DNA of 64,000 nt from Pollenia angustigena (Eukaryota > Arthropoda > Insecta > Diptera > Polleniidae), in assembly GCA_930367215.1 (NCBI GenBank), contig OV884059.1, forward strand, positions 52,856,957-52,920,956, read 5' to 3'. A program made the translations under genes and the position numbers. Position 1 is the stretch's first letter; every line of letters begins with the position of its first letter. Positions 20,361-31,778 of this stretch are shown piece by piece. Under the pieces are notes generated by a model, which had not been told where the DNA came from, searched no databases, and saw nothing but the letters and a program-made list of their open reading frames with translations.

Positions 20361-20635
20361 GGTCTTCATATTATAATTGCCATTGAAATTCAGCCAGATC
20401 GGTCCAAAAACGGCTGAGATATGAGCAAAAAACCACAACTACCTCTAATTTTTTACAAAAATCCCTTGTTGTTGTTATTTTATTACTTTTTTCTGTTAAA
20501 TGTCTGAGAAAATGCCGACAGAAAGAAAAGTCCAACCATAATGTGCAAAAGTCTGTGAAATGCCTAAGCAAATTAAAAAAAGACTGCGTGGGAAGAAATT
20601 GTCCACCCCAATGGTTACAATGTGATTTGAGTTAC
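20361..20635. other. Unassigned spacer
   Basis: AT-rich. No gene seen. Two imperfect copies of a phrase with aaatg(t/c)ctgagaaaatg and gtctgtgaaatgcctaag occur near 20500-20570. Confidence 0.4.
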
Positions 20636-20977
20636 TTATATATATATTATGGGACAATTTAAATTCTTATTAAAGTACCTTGTGTTACGTATAGAATCAA
20701 CAACTTCGTTGACCTTGGACAAAGCTCTCACATGAGTGTCGAAAGTTTTATAAAATCTTTCCTTTTGAGTTTGCACATCAATACCTTTATCAAGAGTGTC
20801 AAATTCTAGCAAAATCTTATCATAAAGTGCTCTAAATTGGTTCCAATGATGAAGAATTTCATCTTTATGAATCTCTAATGTGTGCACCGTATGGTTAGCA
20901 GAGGGTATATTTGCAAAAAAAGCCTCGAATTCGACGACATTATCAGACGCCTTGATAAATGTATTTAATAGGGACAT
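20636..20977 (-). pseudogene. Possible retrotransposon gag N-terminal fragment
   Basis: 113-codon frame starting at an ATG (20977). It has a helical, charged composition with HHWNQFRALYDKILLEF and HVRALSKVNEVVDSI, the kind of N-terminus seen in BEL or Gypsy gag proteins. There is no zinc knuckle, and the frame ends in AT-rich sequence. It may equally be an unrelated relic. Confidence 0.25.
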
Positions 20978-22487
20978 GGTGTGGGTCTATTGTTAGGTGT
21001 CACTCACTAAATTTATGGATTAAACTTTATTATTGGGGTCCGAAAAGTTTTCAATTTAATTGGTTTTTAAGAAAATGTATAAAAAGTTTTTTAAACATTT
21101 TCCCAAACAAAAAATTGTTTCCCAAAAAATTCAATAAACGAATAAAAGTTCAGCTCAAGTTATTTAATTTTTGTATAATTTAAATTTTTATTTTTAATTT
21201 AAATTTATTAAATTGAACGGGTTAAAATTATAAAACTCAAAAATAATGGGGCTAATACAAAATGTTAGTTTAAATTCGACTAACAATTATTTTCCGGGTG
21301 CAATTCTCTTAATGGGTCGTACTTTAATTCTCTTTAATTAATAGCAGCAATTACCATTATTTAAAGATTTAATGTGTGTTTCATTGAATTCTCTTTCTCT
21401 TATTTTATAACAGTTACTAGAGTTAAAATATTAAAGTGCAATGCGTAAAGCTTATGAGTGGTTGTGTTTTGCGATTCCAACTTGACCTTGTGTTCTTGTA
21501 CTCGTTAAACAAACACTTTTGTATAACAGCTACCACTAAAAAATTATTATACACACAAAAAATTATTGTGGATTTCTATGCGTTTAACAAGTGGATCTTA
21601 ATTTTTTGCACTACTTGTAACGGTTTGTGTTTTTTTTTTGTTGTTGTTTGTTTTTTCAATGCGACAGCAAAAAAAAACAAATTATTATAGGTACACACAA
21701 AGTACATATATTGTTTTCACGCCGCTTATTACTGTTGGTTTTGTTGTTGTTGTTGTTGTGAAACACACTGAAGGCTCAGTTAGGCGAACGTTGCTGTACC
21801 CGTACTGTACCGCGCGGTACTGTAAGCACGTTGGTGCACTTATAGAACGTTTAAAAACGTGCCATATGTTTTCCCATACATAAACAAAAAGCAATAGTAT
21901 ACATAAAACAAAACACACAGTGTTAAAAATAATTTTACACACGCAAAGAAAAAACATGATTGTGGTAAACATATTCTAAGGGCAACATATTAGGATAAGA
22001 TTAATGATTGTAGTCACCATATTACGATTATTTTTGAATCATTTGATGCCCAAATATATAACATCATAATATTTTTCCCTTAATCATTTCTTATCATGTT
22101 AAGCATAAAAATTTAGAAGTAGTCAAATTATTATCATTTTAATCGTAATAAGTTAAGAAGTAATCATATTATTATCATGTTAATCATAATAAGCTAAGAA
22201 GTTATCATGTTATGATACAGCACCTTTCATAACAATAAAAAATAAATTAAGTTTTTTTTGCATCGATTTTTTATTTTACGGAGCTCAATATTAGGCTTGC
22301 AAATGAGCAAATGCAAAATATCGTAACACTTTTATGAAACCTAAAGAAAACTCTGGGTGTTTTGTTGTTGAATTTTATAAAAGAGCTATGATATTTTACA
22401 TTTGCACTATTGCAAGACTAATACTGAACTCCGCTAATATCCTTATTTTTTATTTTCTTTCAACTTATTTTTTATGGGAATTTTTCT
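20978..22487. other. Non-coding, AT-rich, unassigned
   Basis: Possible leader or LTR of the gag-like fragment, unproven. 21730-21760 is a GTT/GTTGTT run. 22030-22215 has loose repeats of the phrase atcatgttaatcataataag(c/t)taagaagt. No supported gene. Confidence 0.4.
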
Positions 22488-22491
22488 TTAA

Positions 22492-23142
22492 ATTACACTA
22501 GGCAACAGCCATTTTGTTATTTGGTTCTAGCATACTTTTTCTCATGGATTTGGACCTACTGAACACGAAAATGAATTTTAAAAATTTTTCTGTCGATTGG
22601 TTTGCGAGATACAAATTTTTTAATTTTTTTTTTTAATTTTTGGAGGTACACTTACTATTTTGAGCATATCTTTAGTCTTCTTTGACCTATTTTATCCTAC
22701 TACTACTCAAATTAAAGACAATTGAGCCGTCTACAACTTATTTTCAGAAAATTTTCAAATCGGGTTAGTAGTTTTGATGTTGGCGGCTTAAAAAGGTTAA
22801 AAAACTGGGTTTTTTTAGTAAAAATGTGGCTGAAAAATTCATATAAAAATTCATATAAAATATAAAACGCGATGTTAACAGCGATTTTAATTTTTTTACG
22901 TATAGCTGACACTTTTCCAAAGAAAATAAGCCCTTACTTAACAAAATCTGATGACAAATGGCCGACTTATTATTTTTTTGGTAAACGACCGAAATTCCTC
23001 TATTTCACGATTTTTTGATTTTCATTATTTGCACAGCTTACCTACCCAACGCAAACGAATAAATACATTTGAACTTAATTTAAAATAAACAAATTAGTCT
23101 TCGTATATTATTTTTTAATTTATTTACAGCACTACATGCTCA
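22492..23142. repeat. Left long terminal inverted repeat
   Basis: Arm of the TTAA transposon, reverse complement of 25078-25737. It contains gtagacggctcaattg and acgcaaacgaataaatac on both sides in inverted order. Confidence 0.88.
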
Positions 23143-23240
23143 TACATATTTAAACATAAGGAGACACGGTTATCAATTGCATTTCAAAACTGTCTGTGAA
23201 AGTGTAAAGAAGTTAATATTTAGAAAACGCAAGGAAGACA

Positions 23241-24972
23241 ATGAGTAAAAGACTACGTGTGTTCGAGTGTTTGAACGATCCAGACAATTTCTGCAATGTT
23301 TGTGGCCAGTTTATAAAAAAAAATCACGCACACAAGTTTACTCCAGCAGTACAATTGCACTATTTGAATTATTTTGGTATTTCACCAAATATCACAGAAC
23401 CATGGACACCTAAGTCGCTGTGTGATCTTTGCTATATAATCTTAACCAACTGGGCAGCTGGCGGAAGGTAAGAATTTTTATTTAAACACATTATACATAG
23501 CGAATATAGTAATTTATTTTAATTTTAGCCGCCATATGAAATTCGATACACCAATGATGTGGAAAAAGCCGCTATGCCATTCCACAGACTGTTATTTTTG
23601 CCTCACCACAAACAGTGGGGTAGGAAGATTTTTTAAATGGAACTACGCTCAAGTGGGATCGTTTGCGCTTCCAGTACCACATTCGCATGATGTGCCATAT
23701 CCAGTGTGCCCTGGTGCATCTCTTCAAAAAGCAGAATCGTCAGAAGAAGAGTCCGAGTCAAATGCAAGCGAATTTGAGCCGGGTGCAAAGCGAAAATTAC
23801 TGTCACAGGCCGAACTAAACGATTGGGTGCGCGATTTTGGTCTCACTAAGGAGAAATCCGAACTTTTTGCGTCTCGGATGATAGAGTGTGGATTTGCGGC
23901 TTCAGAAGTGAAAGTATCAACGTACAGAAACCGTCACAAGGAGTATGCAAAATTTTATACAAAGAAAGACCAAATATGTTTTTGCAGCGACATTTCAGGC
24001 TTGTTCCAAGAGCTTCACCAAATTCACAACCCCAACGAATGGAGGTTGTTTATTGACAGCAACAAAGAGAGCTTGAAGGCAGTTCTCTTACATAATGGGA
24101 ATGAAAAGCCATCTGTTCCTATTGCTCATGCGGTTCATTCAAAGGAGAACTATGAAACTATGGACATTTTGCTGAAATGCATAGAGTATAGGAAATACAA
24201 TTGGAAAATATGCGCCGACCTTAAAGTTGTGGCCATTCTGTGTGGACTCCAAGGAGGCTATACGCGACATTGCTGTTTTCTGTGCCTTTGGAATAGCCGC
24301 GCTGATGATCAGCATTATATAAAAAAAAAATGGTCGGTACGAACGAAACCTGTAGTTGGAGAAGCGAATGTTCAGCGCAAACCACTAATAGAGAACCGTG
24401 AAAATATAATACTTCCGCCGCTGCACATAAAATTGGGTTTGATTAAAAATTTTGCCAAAAAATTAGACAAAGAAGGTGAAGCTTTTGCCTATTTACGGTC
24501 AATTTTCCCTTACCTTTCGCTGGCAAAAATTAAAGAAGGAGTCTTCGCAGGACCCGAGATAAAAAAAATTTTGAAAGATGAAAAATTCCCAAAGCTGTTA
24601 TCACCCATCGAAGCCGCAGCATGGAATTCCTTCAGGCTTGTTGTGGAAAACTTTTTAGGAAACAACAAAAGCCCGAATTATAAGGACATAGTTGAGGATC
24701 TGGTAAAGAACTATGAAGCCATGGGAGTGCACATGTCACTTAAAATACACTTTCTGCATTCTCATTTGGATTTTTTCCCTGAGAATTTAGGAGACGTGAG
24801 CGACGAACACGGCGAGCGCTTTCATCAGGAATTGAAGGCTATGGAACGACGCTATCAGGGCATGTATGACACGGCTATGATGGGTGACTATATTTGGACC
24901 CTAATACGTGAGACCGATTGCAGCGAATACAAAAAACAAAGAAGAAGTCAGCAGTTTTTCCACATGGCATAA
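23241..24972 (+). CDS. Kolobok-like DDE transposase, two exons
   Basis: Exon 1 is 23241-23467, the intron is 23468-23528 (61 bases, GTAAGA ... TTTTAG), exon 2 is 23529-24972. Joined length is 556 codons with no internal stop. The N-terminus has two CxxC pairs (C18/C21, C61/C64) like a ZAD or treble-clef finger, and a further CYFC at 97-100. An acidic Ser/Glu stretch lies near 145-160. The catalytic-domain candidates are D252 (LFIDSNKESLKAVLLHNGN), D306 (ICADLKVVAIL) and E502 or E505 (SDEHGERFHQEL). The zinc motif seen in several eukaryotic DDE families is present: C325/C328 (CFLC), LH at 375 and HFLHSH at 483-488. I recall many unnamed arthropod and hydra proteins of this type. The role would be cut-and-paste transposition in the nucleus. 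The open frame and clean splice sites suggest recent activity. Confidence 0.78.
23468..23528 (+). other. Intron of the transposase gene
   Basis: GTAAGAATT donor and a T-rich tract ending TTTTAG. Removing it joins GGAAG to CCGCC and keeps the frame. Without removal the frame stops within the intron. Confidence 0.8.
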
Positions 24973-25077
24973 AATGTACACTTATATCTTTGTTTTTACT
25001 AATTTTTTTTGTGCGTTGATTTGCTTAATTTAATTAGTTAGTTTAATTTCGTTAGTTTAGCTAATTGTGCGATACAT

Positions 25078-25737
25078 TGAGCATGTAGTGCTGTAAATAA
25101 ATTAAAAAATAATATACGAAGACTAATTTGTTTATTTTAAATTAAGTTCAAATGTATTTATTCGTTTGCGTTGGGTAGGTAAGCTGTGCAAATAATGAAA
25201 ATCAAAAAATCGTGAAATAGAGGAATTTCGGTCGTTTACCAAAAAAATAATAAGTCGGCCATTTGTCATCAGATTTTGTTAAGTAAGGGCTTATTTTCTT
25301 TGGAAAAGTGTCAGCTATACGTAAAAAAATTAAAATCGCTGTTAACATCGCGTTTTATATTTTATATGAATTTTTATATGAATTTTCAGCCACATTTTTA
25401 CTAAAAAAACCCAGTTTTTTAACCTTTTTAAGCCGCCAACATCAAAACTACTAACCCGATTTGAAAATTTTCTGAAAATAAGTTGTAGACGGCTCAATTG
25501 TCTTTAATTTGAGTAGTAGTAGGATAAAATAGGTCAAAGAAGACTAAAGATATGCTCAAAATAGTAAGTGTACCTCCAAAAATTAAAAAAAAAAATTAAA
25601 AAATTTGTATCTCGCAAACCAATCGACAGAAAAATTTTTAAAATTCATTTTCGTGTTCAGTAGGTCCAAATCCATGAGAAAAAGTATGCTAGAAACAAAT
25701 AACAGACAAAAGTTTGTTATTTGTGACCTAGTGTTAT
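25078..25737. repeat. Right long terminal inverted repeat
   Basis: Reverse complement of 22492-23142. Includes aataaa near 25095, which could serve as a polyadenylation signal for the transposase mRNA. Confidence 0.88.
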
Positions 25738-25741
25738 TTAA

Positions 25742-26556
25742 CCGCTCAATAACAAATAATATTATTACAGTAAATATATTTTGTTTGCTTCTTAAGCAGA
25801 CTATCATTACACGTATAGAATCTTATCATGTTATGGTTGTAAGAATTTTAATATATTTTTAAAGTTATCATTATTTTGTTGTTAAAAAAATAATTTTTTC
25901 AGTCAACAATACTCAAATTTGTAATTGCGATAAACATGGATATGTTTACAGTAACTAAATATTGCTTATAGTTATATAATAAAAATTTTTGTGTAAGACA
26001 ACAATATATTGTTACAATAAACAAAGTTTAGTTGCCGTAACCATCCCCAACTATATTTTATTTCTCTGCGTGCATATGCCTTTATATTTAACTTAAAACT
26101 AGTTTGCTTACACTGGGTACTTTTGAGTGAATATCCTCTTTATGATCAAGTGCGACATTTTTTAGTATTTAAAATTCAAACCTGGCCTGGGGTTTACACG
26201 TGAATGTACTTTCTTGAAAGTAGAGTATACGTGTTATCAACGAAAAATTGAGACAACCGATTGGCAGAATATGCAAAAATTGTTCAAGTGTTGGTGAAAA
26301 AGTGTAAAGTATATTGCGACTTTCAAGAAACTACTTTCACATATAAAAGCAATGTGATTAACCAAAAAAAAACGCCGCAAGCTTTTTTTTATGTCATGTT
26401 TTCATACAGTTTTCGTATAAGCAAATCTAGTTCAACTAGGGTAGCCGAATTTTTAATTCAGAAAAACAGTGCATTGAATACAAAAAAAAAACAGTAAAAT
26501 CAACAAAAGACAGTACATTTTTTTGACAAAAACATAACCATTTGTTTAAATTAGTA
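25742..26556. other. Non-coding, unassigned
   Basis: AT-rich. No supported gene. A plus-strand frame at 26261-26497 has no known motif. Confidence 0.4.
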
Positions 26557-26674
26557 ACCCCGAATTTCACCAAGTTCAGTTTTATTTAACTATCAGTTAT
26601 AGCTGTCAAAACAAATTGTTAACTGGAAGTTAAAGAAATAGTTAGTTTTAACTGAACTTGGTAAAATTATGGGG
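26557..26674. mobile_element. Small MITE with inverted ends
   Basis: About 118 bases. The left end ccccgaatttcaccaagttcag and the reverse complement of the right end ccccataattttaccaagt match over about 25 of 30 positions. Inside are short TTAACT repeats. Non-coding. Boundary duplication unclear. Confidence 0.6.
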
Positions 26675-27189
26675 AAATATTTTAAACTTTTTTATATAAA
26701 GAAATACACTTAAAATGTGTAACGTCAAAGGAATTATTTCCATTTTATGGCATTTCATATATATACGAAATAACTCCATTTGCGTTTGAAAACTCATTGA
26801 TTGTGTTAGTACAATTTTCTTTAAACATACAGGCATGTTCTGAAAATCACTTTTTCGCAAAGTGATTTGAAATCACTAAAAAGGTGTTCTGCCCACAAAC
26901 ATTTTTGAAATCTCGTGATTTAAAACCGGTTAGTTTACAGCAAGACGATTTCAAATCACTTGAAGTTTTTAAAGCATTTTTTTTAAATCTATAATAAAAT
27001 TATCACATACACATCAAATGATCTGTCCGTTATTTGTTTTTGCATTAAAATTAATTATTTTACACGGGAGAACCTTTAAATTTACAAATTTAGGCAGCCG
27101 CTGTATTTTTTGCAGACGCTGTTTTAGTTTTGTTTACATTTTTCGTGATTTATATTTTATCTGTGGTTGCCAGTAGCCCGTTTCTGTAT
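26675..27189. other. Non-coding, unassigned
   Basis: Contains an inverted pair gtgatttgaaatc / gatttcaaatcac around 26870 and 26946. No gene. Confidence 0.4.
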
Positions 27190-28340
27190 CACATCGCAAA
27201 ACTTTTCGCATGAAACGTGTGAATTGCAACAAAAATAGTGTGAAATTAAACAAAAAATGGTTTTTCTCACACAAGTGTTTCTGTATCTTTTTTTTAAAAT
27301 AATTTTCCAGCAATTATTGGAAGGATGCGAAAAAAATGGTTTCTATAACAATATTTTGCGAAAAGTTTCTTTCAAGAACTGTCAAAATAAGTCACATTTG
27401 AAATTGGTGGCGAGAAAAACAAAATGTAGATATTTTGAATTTAAAATATGTTTATATACTATTTTTTTTAAAATAAATAAAAAAAATAGAAGGAATATAA
27501 ATGATGAATGCATAATTTATATGATGAAAATAAACAAAAAACAATTGTTATATTTTGTTATTTTGAATTTTTTTTAGCCTTTTCTTGTTTTGGTTTTAAT
27601 CAGTGCTGCCAGATAAATTTGTGTCAAAATCGTCAATTTCCTGAGAAAAAAATAAAAAATATCGTCTCTTTTGTTTTAAAAATCGTGCAATTTAAAATCA
27701 ATTTTAAACAAATTTGTTTCGACTTTTATTAAAAAATAATCAAACAAAAACATAGTTAAAGTAAATGGGTATTTAATAATTTCATTAAATTTTTATTTAT
27801 TTTGTTAAGCTGGAGGATTATTTTTTAAAAAATTATATATTTTCTTTAATCCGATAACAATTTAAAATTTTTATTTTTCCCTGGAGAAGTTACACAAAGG
27901 CATGAGAAAATATCATTTTAAACAAAAAATAAAATAAATATTGTTACAAAAGCAAAAAGAAACCAAGCTTAATAAAATAAACATACATCCTTTTTTAAAA
28001 TAGATATATACATATTTACAAAAACCGAGATCAAAATGGAAAATTTTTAAACTAAATCAGCTTTGATAACAGTATTATAAATATTCTGGGTTTTTATGAA
28101 ATTGATAGTGACAACGTTGTTTTATATTTATATCGTATGTAGTCCGAAATAATATTATTGAAATTTAACTATATCGGTTTACAAATGGCTGAGATATAAA
28201 TCTTTAGTTTACCTATTCATATAATCTTTTTCTTTTTTACCTGAAATAGACTTAGTAGAATACCTGGTAGTTAAAATTAAAAAAATCGGTTCATAAATGA
28301 ACGGGTTAAAGACCCAGTAAAATCTTCGCCCACAAAATAA
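27190..28340 (-). repeat. Composite repeat block, copy B (inverted)
   Basis: Reverse-complement relative of 5570-6800 and 37670-38500. Landmarks read on the minus strand include ggcgaag-type sequence followed by actgggtctttaacccg near 28310-28330. It joins directly to the segment ttttcggtttctgatac at about 28360, which in the other copies is reached in the opposite order, so an inversion breakpoint lies at about 28340-28350. Confidence 0.75.
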
Positions 28341-28550
28341 TATGTTAAAATAATTTTTTTCGGTTTCTGATACATTTTTTTTGTAGTTTTTGAATATGAA
28401 AAATCATTTTCAATACACCTTAAATTTTTGGATAAAATCATTGACTTTGTTTAGATTTTAAAAACAGTATTAATAATTAACTTAAGTTAGTGGTAATGTC
28501 TTTTTTTCCTCTTAATAAATAATTATAAACATGAATTTTTAAATTAAACT

Positions 28551-28710
28551 TTATTTTTTATTTTTTTTATTTTTTAATTCCCTAAGTTAAACCCCACGAA
28601 GCTCTGCGCTTGTCTTCAGGAATGAAACCAGAGTCTCTGGCGGGAATCGAACCCGCAACCCCGGCGTTGATAACCTAGCTCATTAGCATCTAGGCTACCG
28701 GGGCACTCCT
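28551..28710 (-). mobile_element. tRNA-derived SINE
   Basis: 160-bp insertion relative to 12750-12762 and 41977-41989, where the same sequence reads taaactgtttttgattt without interruption. On the minus strand it starts with a tRNA-like head (gcccc ggtagcctagatgc as A-box region, ggttgcgggttcgattcccg as T-arm with perfect B box). A body hairpin follows (acaagcgcagagcttcg) and then an A-rich tail (aaaaaataaaaaaaataaa). RNA polymerase III head plus A-rich tail defines a SINE. The 3' hairpin resembles the tail of the LINE at 44309-48957. Confidence 0.85.
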
Positions 28711-28770
28711 GTTTTTGATTTCCACAAAGCTACTGGTAGAGGTAATTTGATTTGTTTGGGATCATGAAAG

Positions 28771-30060
28771 ATAATTTTTACGAGATATTTTATTGGATGG
28801 TTTACCTTATCAGGAATGATTGGCCGACAGGAACAAGTATGTGCATCATGTGGCGTGAAATCTTTCTCAAGGAGGCCCGCGAAAGCGTTTAATTTTTCAT
28901 GTGTTTTTGGCCCAAGTGCGGTTTTCCGGTCTTAATGGAGCTTCTTGGGTTATAGGGCATTTCATATGCCGTACGGCCTTCCATAAGCTATAATTGGAGT
29001 TTTTTGTGGCATATAGGCTGTTTAGATAGCCTTCTTTTGCAGACTCGTGGTTCTGTCTCAATTTGTTGCGAAGAGTTGTCAGGCATAATTGTAGTTGGGC
29101 CTTAGTGGTTGGGGAGCGACTGTTTTGCCATTGTCTTCTTAACTTCCTTTTTTCTCTGATAAGGGTCTCTATATCCTTCGATGTATTGTAAGGAGCACGT
29201 TTAATTGTTCGCCTGATTGGGGTTGCATTTCTTGCTGCAGAGTCCAAGACTTCTGTAAATCGGTCGACAGCTATTTGGATGTCAGATGAATTTTTTAGGG
29301 GAATGCACTGTGATAGGTGAGAGCTCACATACATTTTATACTTTAACCAATTTGTGTTTCTGTTTGGATAGGAAATAAAGTTTGCAGCTGCGGCGTCAGA
29401 GGTTCCTTTTAAAATGAGGATTGATGGTGAATGATCAGACGAAAGATCATAGGAGGAACTAACTAGTATCTGATCGCGCTTGATGTTTTTAATTACAGCA
29501 AAGTCAATAAGGTCTGGTAGCTTTTTGAAGTCGGTTGGCCAATAGGTAGGCTCACCACTCGATACGACATCAAAATTATTTGCAGTTACGGTATTGTATA
29601 GCTGATAACCTCTAGGGCAAATAAGTCTGGAGCCCCAATATATATGTTTAGCGTTGTAGTCGTCAGTAGCAATGAATTTCTGGCCCAATGTGGAGAAGAA
29701 GTTGAGAAATGTAACGTGTACAATTTTGTGCCTCGGAGGACAATAAACGGATGTTAACATTAGTTTGAAATCAGTAAGATTTATAGATGTGGCCTGGATA
29801 CAATCTTCTTCGAATTCTGGCAATGGTAAGTGTCTGATGTGTTTGTGCACAATTATGGCTGTGCCACTACAAGCCCGTCCGCGGTGATGTTTTGTGTCAT
29901 ACGTAAGGTATCCATTTACCCTAAAGCAGTTTTTATGAGTAAAGTGTGTTTCAGAAACAAGGAGTACGTCGATGTCATGCCTATGAAGGAAGTTTGCAAC
30001 TTCGTGTTTATGTTGGGATAAGCCGTTTGCATTCCAGAAACATATTTTTAACTGGTTCAT
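28771..30060 (-). pseudogene. Jockey ORF2 endonuclease domain, 3'-truncated
   Basis: ATG at 30060 overlaps the ORF1 stop. 387 codons are open to 28897. The apurinic/apyrimidinic-type endonuclease that nicks target DNA is readable in full: LKICFWNANGLSQHKHEV at the N-terminus, LLVSETHF, GTAIIVHK, TSVYCPP, DYNAKHIYWGS (usually GDFNAKH) and SSDHSPSILIL. After TWAKNT there is a 2-base deletion relative to 42055-42075 (ACAC versus ACACAC), and the frame then continues (AFAGLLEKDFTPHD) to the truncation at the segment HDPKQIKLPLPVALWKS. No reverse transcriptase is present. Confidence 0.85.
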
Positions 30061-30880
30061 TTTTTGTTGAGTAGAACTTGCAGGAGCATGTTCTGGTTTC
30101 GCATCATTTCCTGAAACGTGTTCTGCATAGTGGCCATGAAGTTATTCATAGTTTGAATTAAATTTTCAAGTGAGCTAGGCATATTTCCAGAAGGCATTTG
30201 TAGACCTTCCCTAGGAACATTAACGTATGGAGGTTGCTTTGCGTTGGAAGTACTCGGGGCATTTTTCGCATTAGGGTTTCCTTTTAAGACTTGGGCATAT
30301 GATTGGTTTTGTTTGTTTGTGTAGTACAAGCAATAGAGCCAGCGGCCTGGCTGGGCGCATATGTCGGGCCATATTGGGAGTGAGTATATTTTTGAACTAA
30401 AGCAGGTTTTTTACAACTTTACAACCCCTATAGTTTGCCGTGTGATTTTCGCCACAGTTGCTGTATTTCTTAACATTCGGGTCAGCTTTAGAACGATTAC
30501 ATTCGGCGGTTTTATGAGCGTCGCCACAAACCACACATATGTGAGGCAATTTACAATATGATTTTGTATGCCCATATTCCTGACAGTTTGTGCATTGGGA
30601 GGGACCCTTTCGTTTTAATGGCTCCTCAACAGTTATTCTTTTGTTGAGTAGGTAGCGCAAGTTGTATATGGGATGAACTGAATTTTTGGTTTTGAGAACC
30701 GATGAATCAAACGATATCTCAATGCGGTGCATTGGTTGAGGAACTTTATTCCTGTTCAAAGTGTTATAAACAAATTTTACCTCATACCCCTCTAGCTATA
30801 CGGCAGATTTTATTTCCTCTGTAGGAACAGAACTATCTATGCCTTTTATGACAATAATCAAACCCTTAGCACTTTTTAAT
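30057..30880 (-). pseudogene. Jockey ORF1, C-terminal half with CCHC knuckles
   Basis: Two frames. 30759-30397 has the end of a PRE_C2HC-type domain (PQPMHRIEISFDSS) and three zinc knuckles (CTNCQEYGHTKSYC, CVVCGDAHKTAEC, CSNCGE-like with C changed to Y). After a frameshift, 30329-30057 carries the Gln/Asn-rich C-terminus ending LLNKK. ORF1 binds element RNA. It is split from its N-terminal half (33312-33856) by the 2.4-kb ribozyme array. Confidence 0.82.
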
Positions 30881-30926
30881 TGATATGTATAGTAACACTT
30901 GAAATTTATTGTTGATGGGATAAGCT

Positions 30927-30974
30927 ATTCCTATGCGCATTTCAATGGTTGCTTAGGCCAGACCATCAGGAAAC
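30927..30974 (-). ncRNA. Hammerhead ribozyme, inverted copy
   Basis: Same design as the five direct copies, on the minus strand, but with CTGATGG in place of CTGATGA and CCATT in place of CCAGT in stem II. The lost conserved A9 probably inactivates it. Confidence 0.65.
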
Positions 30975-31261
30975 TTCATCCATAAAGATTTTAGAAAAAC
31001 TAAAGATATTAAACCAAATAAAACTTGTAAACGTATAAGAATTATAGCAACAGTTCTACTTGTAATAATATCAAAGCTTAAACAAAACACATCAACAATA
31101 AACAACAGTGGGTTTATCTCATCTTACATTCCCCACTACAATTAATGTTGAGAGAATTTCAACTAATTGTAGTGGGGAATGTAAGATGAGATAATTCTTA
31201 TACGTTTAACAGTTTTATTTGGTTTAATATCTTTAGTTTTTCTAAAATCTTTATGGATGAA

Positions 31262-31309
31262 GTTTCCTGATGATCTGGCCTAAGCAACCAGTGAAATGCG
31301 CATAGGAAT
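31262..31309 (+). ncRNA. Type I hammerhead ribozyme, unit 1
   Basis: Order: GTTTC (stem I), CTGATGA, stem II CTGG / CCAG with a 9-base loop, GAAA, stem III ATGC-GCAT without a loop, A as the cleavage-site base, then GGAAT pairing with GTTTC. The loopless 4-pair stem III is as in the schistosome satellite hammerhead, which works best in dimers. A T-T mismatch sits at the base of stem II. Confidence 0.8.
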
Positions 31310-31730
31310 AGCTTATCCCATCAACAATAAATTTCAAGTGTTTTTGTCAAGAATATAAACTGGGAATTAAGCACTAATAACAAAATATTTTGAAATTAAA
31401 ATTTTGTATTTCCAAAAATTTAAATTACTTTTTGATAAAACAGGCAAGTGCACGACCTAAAAAACACTTAATTGACAACATCTTTTGTAAGTTGTTGTTG
31501 TTTTTATTTTGTTTTTCTTAACCTACTTACAACTACAATTAATGTTGAGAGAATTTCAACTAATTGTAGTGGGGAATGTAAGATGAGATAAACCCACTGT
31601 TATTTATTGTTGATGTGTTTTGTTTAAGCTTTGATATTATTACAACTAGAACTGTTGCTATAATACTTATACGTTTAACAGTTTTATTTGGTTTAATATC
31701 TTTAGTTTTTCTAAAATCTTTATGGATGAA

Positions 31731-31778
31731 GTTTCCTGATGATCTGGCCTAAGCAACCAGTGAAATGCGCATAGGAAT
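31731..31778 (+). ncRNA. Type I hammerhead ribozyme, unit 2
   Basis: Identical in all core parts to the copy at 31262 and exactly 469 bases downstream. Self-cleavage at both would release a 469-base RNA. Confidence 0.8.

Larger units (their letters stand above)
22492..25737 (+). mobile_element. DNA transposon with about 650-bp inverted repeats and TTAA duplication
   Basis: The arms 22492-23142 and 25078-25737 are reverse complements over nearly their whole length. The outermost bases are attacactagg (left) and, read inward, ataacactagg (right), and each is flanked by TTAA (22488-22491 and 25738-25741). TTAA duplication is the mark of piggyBac and Kolobok elements. Between the arms lies one two-exon gene with DDE-type and C2C/LH/H3-4H zinc motifs, which fits Kolobok-like better than piggyBac. 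The arms differ by a small indel of 10-12 bases near the tip. The transposase frame is fully open. Confidence 0.85.
28711..30896 (-). mobile_element. Jockey-clade LINE, copy 1, 5' half (part 1)
   Basis: Minus-strand LINE piece containing the end of ORF1, all of the ORF2 endonuclease and the first part beyond it. It stops before the reverse transcriptase, so the 3' half is missing. The rest of ORF1 and the 5' UTR continue at 33312, on the other side of the tandem-array insertion. ORF1 stop and ORF2 start overlap as ATGA at 30057-30060. Confidence 0.85.

Noticed and set aside
21436..21972. Small proteins on both strands
   Set aside because: Frames pass through GTT and A/T simple repeats and have no motifs.
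25583..25862. Open frames over the right inverted repeat of the TTAA transposon
   Set aside because: They run through the inverted arm and its flank on both strands and are AT-composition artefacts.
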